NCBI GenBank assembly: GCA_030544215.1
Contig: JARZZO010000011.1
Coordinates: 42,933,001 to 42,997,000, forward strand
Origin: Zantedeschia hybrid cultivar
Taxonomy: Eukaryota > Streptophyta > Magnoliopsida > Alismatales > Araceae
Direction of reading: 5' to 3'
DNA length: 64,000 bases
In this document: one piece after another, positions 38,029 to 51,000 of the stretch
Position numbering within the stretch: the stretch's first letter is position 1
Layout of the letters: every line of letters starts with the position of its first letter
Translations under genes and position numbers: made by a program
The notes under the pieces: model-generated
Seen by the model: only the letters and a program-made list of their open reading frames with translations
Told to the model about the DNA's origin: nothing
Databases searched by the model: none

Positions 38029-38964
38029 GTACTAGGATTGATAGAGAGAGGATGGATTTGAATTTTTGTTTTCTATTTCTTGTTTTTTTTTTTTTTTTTT
38101 TTTAAATGCAAACAATTTTGACAAGCAACTTATCCTAATGATCTAATGTTAACCTAGACTCTCTATGTGAATTTTCTTACAAGGTGAATGGAGTCCACCT
38201 TAAGTCACAACCACAATCAATCAACGGCCAGGTAAGAGGTGGGGTAGTGGGAGGCTCCCCCTACTTTCGTAGGGACCTAATTAGAGAACCACTTTCCCGT
38301 TTAGACGTTTGCCTTTTTAACCTCTAGCGTAGACACCGTTGCCAAAAATGGAGGCAACCCGAAATTTAAACCACTCACGGTGTAAACCCTAGATTCTCTT
38401 TCGACTTGCTTTTAATTGGATTAGGAAATGCCAATGCAAGGAAGGTGATTTGTGGGCTAAGGAAGGGTGACCAAATCCCTACCTTATGTGGTTAAAGTTG
38501 CTGCCCTTAAAGTCTTTTTGAATGCAATACAAGGCAACAAATCAATGCAAGGTGTGTTGATGCAATCATGAATGACTTGCTAAAATTGAAACACGTACCT
38601 TTCTCCCGCAATCTTCAACAATTTATGGAAATAACTGTGAAAGGAAACTAACTCATACTTTCCTAGAATGATGAATGCCTAGCATGGAAGGTTTCTAATC
38701 TTGGAAATGAAGGTTTTTAAATTTGGATGTTCTTCTTTTTGTTTCTTTTTTTTTAGTTAATGGAAACCTATCTAAACTAGAAACTACAAAAATGGAAACT
38801 AACTAAAGTAAGGAAATTGAAACATAGAAAGTTGGAACACACTTACTATGATTTCGCTTTCCTGTTTTTTTTTTTTTTTCAATTTACCTGCAAAAATAAG
38901 AAAAATAAGGTTAGCTAAAGAATAATTACACTAAATCCAAGATAATCAAAATTAAAAATCTAAC
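38029..38964 (-). other. Athila leader with long homopolymer tracts
   Basis: Non-coding stretch between PBS and gag. It has T21 at 38083-38103 and T15 at 38865-38879 (A-tracts on the sense strand). No open frame of note. Confidence 0.7.
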
Positions 38965-38982
38965 TCCCCGGCAACGGCGCCA
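38965..38982 (-). promoter_or_regulatory. Athila primer-binding site (tRNA-Asp type)
   Basis: The minus strand reads TGGCGCCGTTGCCGGGGA, the classic Athila/Tat PBS complementary to the 3' end of plant tRNA-Asp. It fixes the lineage and the LTR end at 38988. Confidence 0.92.
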
Positions 38983-38987
38983 AAAAT

Positions 38988-40956
38988 TGATCGTTCCAAA
39001 TTGTGCGTCGTTAAACACTCATGAGAACGTTCAATCTAAATTTATTCGGCTCACTCAAATCATATTTTGAAAATTAATAGTGGTGAGTCCGAGTCGATCC
39101 ACAGGGAGTTAAATTTCTAACTTTGAAAACTTTGGAATTTAGTTATCTAAAAATAAGTGAAAATTTGACTAACTAATTATTTATTTAAACTAGAACGCAA
39201 TTAACTAATGTTACCTAAAAAATATAATTACTTTAATTAAACAAATCTTTTTTTTTTCCTTTTTAAAAATTAAACACAAACACATATATAAAAAAATAAG
39301 CACAACTAAAAAAAATTATAACAAAGACACCGTGACTTAATTATGTGCAAAACATTAATTATCTAAAAAAATCATGAAACAAATTACAACACTTATGTTT
39401 TAATTAAACTAAATAACTAAACATCAAATAATAACTAACTAATCCTAAACAATTAAACTAATTCTACACTAATGGGGAGAGAAAGAACAAGAGCAACAAC
39501 AATAATATGTGGGTGCTGCCGACTGGTGCAGTGGACCGCGAAGGAGAGGAGGGTGGTGCAGTAGACCGTCGGTGAGCTTGAGGCTGGGAGGAGGAGGTGC
39601 GTTAGAGCAGCTGCTGGCAGATTCTGTGGCTGGCGTGTGGAGCTTGATGCATGTGCGTGGAGAGCTTGCTGGCATGTGGAGGAGGTTGTTGCTGGGTGGT
39701 CGGTTGCTGTGTCTGCATGCATGCAGACGTGTACGTTGGAGGAGCTTGGATGCAGGCACGGAGGCGAGTAGGAGGAAGCTTGATGGCTGCTGGAGCTGCT
39801 GTTGGCATGCACGTGGAGTTCGGGAGGAGGCCTGCTGCTGGTGCTACAGGTGGAAGCTTGACGTGGAGGCGCTGGAGAAGACCGGCTGCTGGAGCTGCTG
39901 CGGCTGAGAGGAGGATGTTGGAGGTGCATGCACAGAGGCGCTGGAGCAGCTTCAGGTGCTTGGGCGGTTGTTGGCTTCTGCTGGCTAGTGCGTGAAGAAG
40001 CTTGGAAGCTGCACGTGCATGCGCTGGAAGCTGGTTCCGGGTACGTGCAGACGGCGCGTGGAGACCTTGCTGCTGGTTCACGGGACAGGTGCTGGCCGGT
40101 GCTGGGGAGAAACGGAGAGAGAGAACAGAGGGAGAGAAAGAGAGAAACCGAGAGAGGGAGAAAGAGAGAGGAAAACAGAGCAAGGGAGGGAGAGAGGATC
40201 TGGTGCGTGTGTGTGAGAGGGAAAGTAAGGGGGCGAGAGGGAAAGTTAGGGAAGAGAGAGCGTGTGTTGTGGAGAGAGAAAGAGAAAGAGAGACAGCAAG
40301 GGAGAGGCTGAGAAGACGAGGAGAAAACGGGGAGAGAGGGAATCTGCCGGAGAGAGATAGAAATCAGAGAGGGAGAGAGAGAAAACCTGGAGAAAGAATA
40401 GAATAGAGAGGGTCGTGGGAGGAAGTTATAGAGAGGAAGGGAGAGTCGGAATTGGAGGAGTTGGAGGAGGAGTTGGAAAAAGAGGAGAATAGGGGCTGTG
40501 GGAGAGAAAGGTTACGGAGGAGGAGGAGGACTCGGCTGTTGAAAAAAAATGAAGAAGGAGAGACTAGGAAATAGAGAGAGTTCGAGGTTGGAAAACTAAG
40601 AGAGAGCAAGAGAATCCGGGAGAGAGAGGGGGAATATATGGGAGAGAAGAGAGAGAGCGTGTGGGAGAAGCTTGGAGAAGGAGGAGGATTCGGATTTGGA
40701 GAGGTTTCTTTAAAAAGAGAGAGAGAGTTTTAAAATAAAGAAAGGAAGGGATGTGGTTGGGAAATTGGAGAGAAGGAAGGAAATAGAGGGTTTTGGGAAA
40801 CTCCAGAGAAAGAAGGAATCAGAGCAATGTTAGGACATCAAATTACATTTTTACTCCTGCTTTAGTCGAATTTATTGAAATCCAACACTAGACCTCCTCC
40901 AAATTTTCAGAAACTCCACCAGCTGCACTGCATCATCGGCATGTCCTGTTCACATA
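38988..40956 (-). mobile_element. 5' LTR of the Athila-like element (outer end uncertain)
   Basis: The LTR ends TCA at 38988 on the minus strand, five bases before the PBS. Its start is placed near 40956 (TGTGAACAGGACATGCC), but no second LTR is available for comparison. The middle (40080-40800) is an unbroken GA-rich tract, pyrimidine-rich on the sense strand, with a TATATA box near 40636. The serine/proline or arginine/glutamate open frames over 39450-40600 follow from this composition. Confidence 0.6.
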
Positions 40957-41241
40957 AAATAAATATAAATTAGCACATTATCATAAAAATATCATCATAT
41001 TTATTTATTTCGTCTCGGTTTTCTCGAAAAACCGCAAATGCGCTATACTCCTTTAATCACATGAAATGACGATGTTTTTAAGTCAGAATTTGACGAAATT
41101 GGTACCGTTGGACTTGGTACACAATTATCTATCATTTCATGCTATTTTGCAGATAAAAACATGAGTATGATGCATATGATTGCCCTTAAATGATCAATTT
41201 AACACTTTATCAATGAACAAATAATAAAACAATTTAATACC
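40957..41241 (-). other. Intron remnant downstream of PMD exon 2
   Basis: A/T-rich, no coding signal. It follows the donor-like GTATTAAATT at 41240 of the PMD pseudogene and is cut by the Athila LTR, which probably inserted in this intron. The next exon is not in the window. Confidence 0.45.
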
Positions 41242-42444
41242 TGGAGAAACGGCGAGAAGCCGCTGATGGTGGTCTCACGGTCAGGCGTGACAGCGGACAA
41301 ATCGGCAAACAGGTGGGCCAGAAGGGCCGCACCCCATGCATTCTCATGCAACCTATCTAAGTCATCTAGTAAATAAAGAAATCTACAATGAATGTGGTCG
41401 CCCTTCGTACCGAAGAGCAACCGACCAAAGAAAAAGACGAGAAAGACCCTAAGCTATCTATCTACCTCCTCCTTTTGACTCGGGTCACTACAATAAACAG
41501 AGAAGGAGGACTCTGCTAGCCTACTCCTAAACTCCTCCCGGGTCTCGTTTGACCGACGCCGGGGCTCATCTAATCGTAGGGAGGCCTCTACCTATACCCT
41601 GGGGACCATCCTAGACTCCCTACTTAGGCTAGACACCTCTATGCCTAGTAGGGCCTCTGCCAATCCTCGGTAGTCGGGGTAAGTCGCCCCACTTACCGGT
41701 CGACTCTTTACCCTAAGGCTAGTAATCCTGGCCACTCTAGAGTGGGGACCATATGTCCCCAAGGTATTAGGAAAACCCTGCTTTCCGCATGCCACCTCTC
41801 CCGCAACACCTGCAGGAGGACCAGATCGAGCCAAAATGGCTCGATATCTAAAATCTCGCCGAACCCCATTCGGTGCAGGCGCGCCTTTTGGAAATCCGGG
41901 AGTCCTCTATATGCATCTATAACTAAGTCCCAAGAGATTCTCGCCCTCATCGTCCCCTGCAAATAAGAACAAGGAACTTCATCAGTTAATGAACATGAAA
42001 AAGAAATAAAATATTCCTAAATTGAAAGGCGTCGACCAACGTGGACGCCTATTGAAAGGCATCAACCAGTCTTGACGCCATTTAAGTTGATTTTATGTCC
42101 ATTTAAAAAATTTGGAATTTAGGCTGAATGGCGTTGGACCAGGGCGACGCCGTTTGAAAGGCGTCAGCTAGTCTGGACGCCATTCAAGCCCGATTTTGGG
42201 TTCTTTCCAAGAACCCCTTTCCTTCCCTCTTTCCTCCATTCCATTCAAACCACAGGGAACTTACCAGGTGGAGGTCGCCCTCCCCTCCTTCTTCCGCGGC
42301 CATAGGCGCCGGAGGAGCCTCTTCCTCCTCCAAAAATGCCGCCACCGCGGCAAGCTCGGCCGGTACCTCTTCTTCCTCCCTTGCAGAGGTCCGTCGGCGC
42401 TTCACAATGGCCTTGGCCTTGCGGGATCCTTCACCGCGCTCCAT
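41242..42444 (-). pseudogene. Plant mobile domain (PMD, MAIN/MAIL1-like) pseudogene 1
   Basis: Exon 1 runs from ATG 42444 (MERGEGSRKAK) to 42266, basic then glutamate/alanine-rich. A clear donor GTAAGT follows at 42264. The intron ends with TTGCAG at 41957. Exon 2 from 41956 has the PMD signature: VLRERWHAESRVFLIPWG, a Thr-Leu motif (VPTLEW), SRPVSGATYPDYRGLAEALLG, and DDLDRLHENAWGAALLAHLF. Its end before GTATTAAATT at 41241 matches a common PMD intron site. A frameshift near 41710 and stops near 41600 and 41430 inactivate it. PMD proteins act in the nucleus on gene expression and silencing and are often linked to transposons; which role this copy had is unknown. Two pairs of GGCGTC/GACGCC palindromes lie inside the intron (42023-42190). 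Confidence 0.8.
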
Positions 42445-42581
42445 GGACTTGAGAGAGAGAGTTTGCAAGAAGGAAAAGAGGGGAAGGTCGCCGGTCATCA
42501 CCGGAGAAGAACGAGGAGAGAGAAGAAACTTTGGAAGAATGAGGAAGAAAGGGGGCCTTAGCGGGTTATGTTAGAGAAGTT

Positions 42582-42941
42582 TAAAATGCGTCTGGGTACC
42601 GCGACGCCATTCAGGGTGCATAAATTGAGGCGGCAAGGCCAGCTGTTTGAAATTGAGTAAAAGACGTTTACACAAAACGACGCGTTCTAGTTTAAACCGC
42701 TAATTCTGGTCAGAACAGTACAAGGTATGATGATGAAAGGCGTCCACATATCACGACGCGTTTCAGTGGATTAATCACAGAATTAATGGTGGAATTCTGG
42801 AGAAAAGCAAGAGAGAGAATTGAAAGGCGTTTGGATGTGTGGACGCGTTTTAAGGTTAATTAGGGATTTTAAGGATTAATGGCTGATTTTTGGAAACTGA
42901 ACTATGGTTAAAAGGCGTCTCCCTTAGTGGACGCGTTTTTC
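42582..42941. repeat. Five regularly spaced GGCGTC/GACGCC palindromes
   Basis: Units of about 33 nt start at 42582, 42658, 42733, 42821 and 42908, giving intervals of 76, 75, 88 and 87. Each has the form AAAGGCGTC, about ten free bases, GACGCGTTT or GACGCCATT. The array lies between the two PMD pseudogenes. Sequence between units is not obviously repeated. Confidence 0.85.
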
Positions 42942-43207
42942 ATTAATTATACCCGAACTGCTATATTTTAAGGAAAAATCAAGTTTTTATTGAAGGAAAA
43001 ATCTTGGACAAGTCACAGGAGATTGAAAAAGGATTTCAAGATATAAAGGAATAATTCTTTATTCAATAAAGTTCTTTATTACATCAAAGAAAAGAAAATA
43101 AAAGAGAACGTTCAAGGAAGAAATTCCCAAAGTCTCAGAATATGTGGAACAGATAATCCACTGTCTCTTTGTTTAGAGGATTTTACATGATGATTGAAGC
43201 TAATGTT
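42942..43207. other. Short non-coding gap 3' of PMD pseudogene 2
   Basis: A/T-rich, no open frame or repeat that I can support. Probably the 3' untranslated flank of the pseudogene. Confidence 0.4.
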
Positions 43208-43831
43208 TCATAATGTGACTATAAGTTCAATAGCTTCATAGTCTTCATCAGATTCCAAGGCACACCTCTTGATTGGAGATGTATGAGAAAATTCAGGGAA
43301 TTCATAACGAGGCAAGCTGAGTTGAGTGAAGCATCGGTGAGGGTTGTACAACACAAACTCAGTAGCACCGATCAGCTTAAGCTCTACACCGGATGCACGG
43401 CGTACTCGAATGGGTTTTCCTACGAGTGCAAGTGGAGAAGGGTCAAACCCATTGGATGACATCTTTCTCATATATTCTCTCCAGTCAGCTCAAGTCTTGA
43501 GTTTTGGCACTCGATTGATCATCCTCTCATTGAATTTCACAATGTTAGAAATATGGAAGATCGGGCTATTCTGATAAATTTGAGAAGGCCTTGCTGAATT
43601 CTTCGTGTGATATTCAAATTTGAAGTGCAACTCGACCCATAGAGTGAAGAGAAACATGCAACCATAGGGAGGCTGACCTGTGGACGCCGCAGAGAGCCCA
43701 CTGTAGAGATAAGCCAGGATCGCAGTGCCAATATATCTTCCTTCAAAGATCTCGCAGATCGCACTGACTTGATCATCTTCAAGGATATTATCTTGCATAG
43801 GAAAGAACAGAGCCCCGGCGAGGCACGTGAT

Positions 43832-45411
43832 TGTAGGCGCCCGGAACGTCCCCCGCTGCGGCTGCGGGCTTCAGGCGAGGGTTCCTCCGTTCGTCTTAGC
43901 ACTGTGGCAATTTAAAGGGGGTTAGAAATAAAGGACGTGATCGCCAGGAGCATTACCTTACGGTCCCTGTGCTCCGCAGGATGGTGAGGATGTGATCGCG
44001 TTCTGAGGGAGCGAGAGATGGTGGTTTCCCCTTCTCTTCCTCCGGCCGGCCAGAGGAGGAGAGCTCGGTAGTCCGTACGCAGAATCTGGTAAGAGCCCCT
44101 GAAAAAAGAAGACAAACAAAGAAAAGAAATAACCCGATTAGAACTGTGACATGCAGAATCTATCCATAAAAATATAAAAATTAATTAAAATTAGAGGGAG
44201 ACGCACCGGATGGGTGTTTGGGAGGAAAGGTGACCATATGTTATGGCCACCCACCTCTCGATTTTTTGTTTGAAACCTCTGGGGATAAAGGGTGCTAAGT
44301 CATCCTAAAATGCATGCATGCAGATAGGGTGCTCGTGTGTGAAAAGTGAAATTAGGTGTTGAAAGTGGAAAGAAGAGTGAGAGAGGGAAATGTTATGGAC
44401 TAGATGGAGATTGGAAATGCAATGAAGTGAAAAAGGTGAAAAGTAAAGAGGAGGTTAGGAAGACAAGCCCATTTAGAGTGACATTCCTCCTGAAACAGCC
44501 CTCTGACTCTTTGCCCGCTCGACTCCTTAAAGCCGACCCGCTCTGAGAAAGAAACTCCTTCTTAATCCCCTTCCTACCCCCCTTACTCGAGGGAACCTGG
44601 GGGGTTTAAATAGATGAAGGAGAAAATAGGAGAAAATAGGGGTCTAAATCCACGTAAATCAACCTAGAGCCAATAGGAAGTGGTCAAGGGTCGGAGGTGG
44701 TGGGCGCGGCAGTCGCCGGAGTGGGGAGTGGTCGAAGTAGTGGGGGACAAGGGCGGCGAGTAGAAGAGATCGTGGGGAAGACGGAGTCAAGGGGGTGGTT
44801 AGGGAGTGGACGGCCAGGCAACATGCCTTCCACTCCTGTGGTGGAAGGCGGCCCGGTTGGCCTTCGAAGGGGGTGGAAGGCAAGGGGTGGCTTTCGAAGG
44901 TGGTGGATGGCAAGGGTTGGACTTTGAAGGTGGTGGAAGGCAAGGGGGCTGGCCTTCGAAGGAGGTGGAAGGCAAGGGGTGGCCTTCGAAGGAGGTGGAA
45001 GGCAAGGGGTGGCCTTCGAAGGAGGTGGAAGGCGGACTGGCTGGCCTTCGAGGGATGGTGGAAGACAAGGTGTGGCCTTCGAAGGGTGGTGGAAGGCGGG
45101 CTGGTTGGCCTTCCACGAAAAGGTGGTAAAAAGTGAAAAAGGAGGCCAAAAGGTGGAAGGCAAGGTAGTTGGCCTTCCAAGGGGGTAGAAGGCAGGGGGT
45201 GGCCTTCGAAGGGTGGTGGAAGGCAAGGGGTGGCCTTCGAAGGAGGTAGAAGGCAAGGGGTGGCCTTCCACGAAAGGGTGGCTAGAGTCGGGATTTGGTT
45301 AATGGGCCTGATTATTTAGTGAGAAAATCTAATGGGCTAAATGAGATGGATATAATGATGGGTTTAGATGGGGTTCATGACCAAAAGGGTGGTCCAAAAT
45401 CGGTGTCTACA
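43832..45411 (-). mobile_element. 3' LTR of the non-autonomous Tat/Ogre-like element
   Basis: 1580 bp. It differs from the 5' LTR (1673 bp) by exactly three 31-bp minisatellite units (13 against 16) and by few substitutions. The minus-strand start is at 45411. Confidence 0.9.
44845..45275. repeat. 31-bp palindromic minisatellite in the 3' LTR (13 units)
   Basis: The unit has the core GGAAGGCAAGGGGTGGCCTT: a GAAGGC/GCCTTC palindrome with an 8-nt loop, repeating every 31 bp or so. It produces open frames on both strands that should not be annotated as genes. Confidence 0.9.
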
Positions 45412-45425
45412 AATTCCCCTCCGGG
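45412..45425 (-). promoter_or_regulatory. Polypurine tract of the Tat/Ogre-like element
   Basis: The minus strand reads CCCGGAGGGGAATT directly before the LTR start TGTAGACACC. Confidence 0.85.
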
Positions 45426-48028
45426 ACACCTGTTTTGCAGTGGAGTGGAATGGAATGATAAATAGGTGTTCCGAAAATCGAAACTGATTTTGGACAACCC
45501 GAAAAAGGAATGAGCTATATCCAAGGATGATATGCGAATTCGGCAAATGCATGAAAGCTAGCTATTCGAGTTGCAAGAGTGGTTTAAGAAAAGGGACAGA
45601 GTTCAGTACTAGAGAATCACAGTCCGTGGGACCCTCGGGTGCTGGAACCGCGAGGCCTTGGCGCACCAAGATGCAATGATCTGGCCCAAGGGGATCTCGA
45701 GCATGAAAGGTGTAGGAGTGTGACTTGAAGAACTCTCGACACAACGGGCGCGCGGTGGCCTGGCGCATCATGGGATCGCCAAGTGAGAGAATCTTAAGCA
45801 CACGTATTGGAAAAAGGATAAGGTCTTGCAATTCGAAGAGTTAACAAACGAACAGTTGTCAGACTCACAGATCAACAATGGGTTAAGCAGAGTGATAAAT
45901 TATGGTCATTGCCCCTAGGGGGAATGGTGGATGATGCTTATGCAATGCATGCTAGTTTAAAAATTAGAAAACAAATTCCTAATGCAAACAGGAGGGATTT
46001 ATTGGCCAATCGAATAACTTGGAGAATATAGACTCCTCATTGTTTTGTTTAAAGAGGAACTCAGAGTCTATACGCCCGAAGTTATTAGCCTCCTGTGTCT
46101 TCAATCCTACTTGCTTCAGATTCCCTGCAGCTGCAAGAACGCACATCAGTAAATGTAAATAATCAATGATCCACAATATCTTAATGACAAGCTGCAAGGA
46201 AGCGAGGGACAAAGGTCCCTGTCGAGTCGAAGCCAGTACGGAAGATATGGCCATTCTCAAAGTAGAATGCCAATCTGGCTGCTTTCGGCTTCGACTCGAC
46301 AGCAAAAGTGTCAACCTTTTGGACATAGAATCATTTTCCTGTATGCACAAAAATGAAGGGGAAACAGTTAGTAGTATCTGTTTTCGGCCCCTTGCCCAAA
46401 AGAGTAACTACCTTTTTCCTAGCCTTCGCATAGGGTCAAGGGGCCGTGTCCTACTAACCAGACAAAAGGAAGAGTATTAAAACTGATGCGACAAGTAAAT
46501 ATGCAAATGATAGTGGATATTAACAAGTGGAGTGTGTGATGAAAACATGTTTTTTGATTCCGCCTGCCTGGTGACTGCCCAAACTTAGCCTGATTGAATG
46601 ATGAAAAGGAAATGCACACTCAACTTCCCAGGTATCCTAAGCACGCATCTAGATTGATTTGGGCCTCTAGACTCCTCAAACTAACCTTGACCGGTTAAGA
46701 CTCATACTGATGACAATACCGTCATTCCATGCTTAGGCCCCAGCTGCTTCCGACCACCAAGTTTGCATAAAAAGTTTTCGAGGTAAATAATTTGCCCGAC
46801 CTAGGTCTCTTTCCTCACAATCTAGAAGGTATATGATGGAACACCTTGGAACCCTAATGGTCAACCGCGCGACGCTGACCCGGAGTCAGACGCCGTCGCA
46901 CCGATTGGTGACGCGCATGCATTGACCTAAGCCCGAAGTTTTCGAGAGTACACATTGAGATTATGGTTAAGAAATTAGTTCACCAGAAACATCGACATTA
47001 CTCTTCACCCATTTTAGACTCCTATGAGCATGTGAGCATGTGACGATTTTTGAAAAATGAACCATTTTAAAATGATGTTCGGTCTTTAGATAGCTATCTC
47101 GTGCTAAACCTTGGGGGAGAAAAAAGTGAAGAAATTTTGGAGACAAACTTCACAGGCGGATCGACAAAACCGTTAAAAGGGCGAGCTGTGACAAAATGGA
47201 CCCCTTTTGACCTCTTAGATGCCCCTATTTTGACTTTTCAGGCCTTTGGTAGATTTCATGGCCAGGCACGGTCACGACCAGGCTTTTTTGTATGATTGCT
47301 TGAACCCCTTTTCTTTTTTGGTATTTCTTTTTGATGCTTTTGACATTTTTTCGGGGTTATTTGATATTCCGCCTGCGGGGACACTGCCCTCTTCACGTGC
47401 TCTGGTCCTTTTCATTTCATTTTTGGGCCCTTTTTTGAGGGGTTACATCTATCGGGTTGTTGAGGAACCGCAATTTGCTGAGCTCGACCGTTTAAGGGCG
47501 TCAACTATCCTGATCGGTCGAGAGACGAAGAGCAAAGGTTGCATTTTGACAGTATGCTAAATACTTGGAACTCATTTTAAACAGGTTCTCTTTGAAAAAC
47601 GTGCAGGTGTGTGCATCTCATGATGAGCATAGGGATCTGTATGAAAGTAAAGTAGACACGTCCAAGGTTCTGGTGGACCAAAGTCTTAACCAAACCTTAA
47701 TGTCAACCCAACCTATCATGCAACTAGACCTAGACAGGGGGTTACGTGGCAGTCACCAGACAATTGGATTTTGTGTTTTTTCTGATTTTTTTGTCATTTT
47801 CATTGAAGTATGTACATATTTACAAATATTTTTGATACTTTTTAGATATTCGATTTTTTGGAGATTTTGAAATTTTTGATTTTTGCATTTAAGGAGTAGA
47901 ATTTTTAGATAGACTCCTATCCAAAGAAAAACAATTTTCAAATATTTACACTTATTTGTTAACTAGAAATGAAAGAACTAGAAACAAAAGAACTTACTTA
48001 CCTCTACAACCTGTGGATAAAGAGGAAG
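45426..48028 (-). other. Non-coding 3' segment with several strong hairpins
   Basis: It occupies the place where pol would be. I recognise no protein: short frames at 46350-45979 and 47246-47560 show no pol motif. Inverted repeats: a perfect 16-bp pair at 46219-46234 and 46287-46302 (CTGTCGAGTCGAAGCC and its complement), a 10-bp pair at 46385-46394 and 46437-46446 (CGGCCCCTTG), a nested GCGACG/CGTCGC hairpin near 46865-46900, and an 8-bp pair at 47483-47490 and 47515-47522. A motif ATTCCGCCTGC recurs near 46559 and 47369. Confidence 0.7.
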
Positions 48029-51000
48029 CTATCCAATCCTCAAGCGATTATGCACAAGACTCTGAGAGTGAGTCAGACATGTTGCAAAGGTGGGTCCTTG
48101 AGACACAGACCCAATGATGGCAGAATTGCCCCAGGAGTGAGCTACCACTGGTGATAAGAGCCTGAGAAGGGCAGGTGTGTGAAATAGGAAGGGAATGAGA
48201 GCGGTGGGTACCTGTTCATCCCTCACTAAGGAGGCTCCTTCTCGTCGAGTGGTTGATTCATAGAACAACAACTGTGTAGCGAAATCTTCTTCATCTTCTC
48301 TCTGAATTTCATTGATTGTTTCCTTCAACTCATCCTCAAGATAGTGTATCTTGAGTACCTCTTGACTTTCCTTCACAAAGTGATCCAAGAGACTCCATTT
48401 TCTTGATCCTTCAGTTGGTTTGGTTGGTAGGTAACCCAATTTGAAGCCCCTAATGGTCGGATTTTCAAAGATAGGTTCTCGAATTCCCTGCTCTTCTTTG
48501 CCTGACCCAGATCCCGAACTATACTCCATCTTGCCCATAAGCTGCCAACCTGTGCTAGGTTGGGACTTGAGCTGAGAGTCAACCGATGAAAGGATGGGCT
48601 CTGCCCCTTTTCCAGAAGTGATCATGGATGGAATTTGTTCAGTCAAGAGTGATTCCAAAGACTCAAGACAGGGAGTTCTCTGCATTTTGACAATCTTCCC
48701 ATTGTATGGGAATTTATAGCACTGATGATTAGTGGAGGGCACTCCCAGGGTCTGGTCCATCCAAGGCCTTCCCAGAATGATGTTGCATATGGGCTTGACA
48801 TTAAGGATGTAAAATTCCAACATCATGGCCACTGGGCCAATTTCCAGTTTCCCATTAGCTGGTCTTTGAGAATTATCACAGGTCGAGACCATCATGGAAG
48901 TAGACTCAATATCTTCTGGATCAATCCCTATTTTCTTGGGGGTCTTGAATGGACAGACATTGATTGATGCCCCGGTATCCAACAAGATGGAGTCTAATGA
49001 GTGACCCTTGAGTGTTGGGGTCAAGCCTGAGGGAAGGGATTGGCATTCAGGGGGAGCTAGATTCTTATCTGTGAAGGATATGGTAGGTGTCTAGGTGACT
49101 GAAAGAATGGTATTTGTGAGCCCCCTGACAGGAAGATCTTCATTGAGTGTAATTCGCTGGAGGAACTTGAACAATATCTTCCGGTGTGTAAGAGATCTCC
49201 TAACCAACCCTAGGACTGGAATCTTGGCGGGAGTTTTTCCTAGATGCTGTAGGATGTCATACTTAGACAGATCTGAATCCTCTTGAGAGTCCAAGGGTTG
49301 ACTTGTTGGGGGAATGATGCGATTTCCCAGTGTAACACCAATTGGACTGGGGCCCACTGCCTGATCTGACTTTAGTGGTTGAACTGGTGGTGAATTCATT
49401 AGGCAGAATTGGGTTACTGGACCTGGCTTTGGTGTTGGACACAAGATGGATAGAGGAGGTTCTCTGATTGAAATTGAGGGAACTTGGACCAGAGTGACTG
49501 GGTTGATGGTTGTTGGTTGTTCCCTTGGTCGTATCAAGACCAAAGGTTTGTCTTGGATGATAGTGGAGACTCCTTGCAACAGCTCTCTAGGTTTGGTCGT
49601 CCTAGTAGGGCACTCATGCCATATCCCAACCTCTTCATACTCCCAGTACTGTCCTCTGTGATCGACATTTGGTTCCAAATTTTTGTCAAGGGTGCTCACC
49701 CTTTCTAGAGAGCTAGATGGATCTTGAGCTACCTGATGAGAGGGCGGAGGGCCCTTGACTCTCAAGGTCTCAGTAGCCTCTTTCATGTGCCCCCAGTTGA
49801 TCTTGGCGCTAGAGAAAGGGGGAACTGCTGAATATGATTTCTGATTGGATTGGTTGTCTGATCTGGACATAGGACTGGGTGACCTTAAGGGTTGCCCCAA
49901 GGCACTCACCTGTTCATTGATTGTCACTCCCTCTATTGGTGGAGTTTGTGGAGTCCTCTTATTTATGTTCTGATTTTCAAAGAAGGATGGCAAAGTGGAA
50001 CTCCAGATCTGAGATTGAACTACCCGAGCTCAATTATAAAGTTGTGCGAATGTGTGAAATTCGCTCAGCATGAGAATAGACCGAAGCTGCGGGGTAGCGT
50101 TCTTGACCAACATGGTGATAGCTTGAGATTCGGGGATTGCCACTTCTGCCCTAGAGACCATTTCCCTCCACCTGTTGGCAAAATACGTGAAGTCCTCTTC
50201 AGGCTTCATCTTTTCCATCACAAGGTCAAACAAGGTGGGAGGCATGGTTGTCATATGGCTAAACTGAGTGATGAATTTTTTGGAGACCATATCAAAATTG
50301 ATTAGGTCTGTGGCGGGCAAGGAAGAAAACCATCTTAAGGCCTCACCTTCTAAGGATTTATGGAACAGATGGACAAGGAGGACTCTGTCGTAGAGCCATT
50401 GATGGGAATCCATGAGGAAACCTGACAGGTGATCATGAGGGTCAGAGGTGCCATCATATTTCCTGTATTCGGGGGTTTTGAATCCTGGTGGAAAGTAGGC
50501 TGGAGGGAGCTTACAATAGCTCGAGAGAGAGTGCGGTTGTTTCAGGGTAAGTTTCTCGGCCATGAGCTTACGCACACAGGTTTCAACCTCACTTTTGTAA
50601 AGGAATTCTTTCTGCTCGGGAGGAGGGGTAGTTGGAGAGACTGGAATCGGCATGACGGGTAGAGCAACTGGAGTAGGAGTTGGCTGGTTGCTGCGGGTTT
50701 GAGCTCTGTTGAAAGATTCTTGGAAGTGAGTTCTCTGAGGAGTGGCATCTTGAGTTTTGCCACGGGAGGCCAACCGGATGAGTTGATCAGGGGTGTATAG
50801 TGATAACACGGCAATAAGTTGTGGGTCCTCACTCGGGTTTTGAAAGGTTCTGTTGGAGATTATAGGGTCACTTTCTGGAGAGGAAGATTCATCCAAGTAT
50901 CTTCCCTTAAGTTCCTCTCTTGGTGTTTGGATCATGCCCACAAATGTTTGTTGTGGATCCTCTTCAATCTCGAACAGAGGGTTGTGTGTGACATTGTTAC

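Noticed and set aside
38965..38982. tRNA-like sequence
   Set aside because: Only the 3' end complement is present, next to an LTR end, so it is a primer-binding site and not a tRNA gene.
39453..40609. Long serine/proline-rich and arginine/glutamate-rich open frames
   Set aside because: They overlap on both strands in a GA-rich Athila LTR, have simple composition, and show no domain.
42582..42941. Regularly spaced palindromic repeats resembling a CRISPR array
   Set aside because: The repeats are imperfect and spacing varies from 75 to 88 bp. The context is plant retroelements, there are no cas genes, and the same units are dispersed singly elsewhere.
44659..45271. Open frames of up to 195 residues on both strands
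   Set aside because: They are produced by the 31-bp minisatellite whose unit length and lack of stops keep frames open; the same happens at 52921-53601.
45979..46350. 123-residue open frame (minus) as a pol remnant
   Set aside because: No reverse transcriptase, RNase H or integrase motif, and it spans the 16-bp inverted repeat. Left as non-coding.
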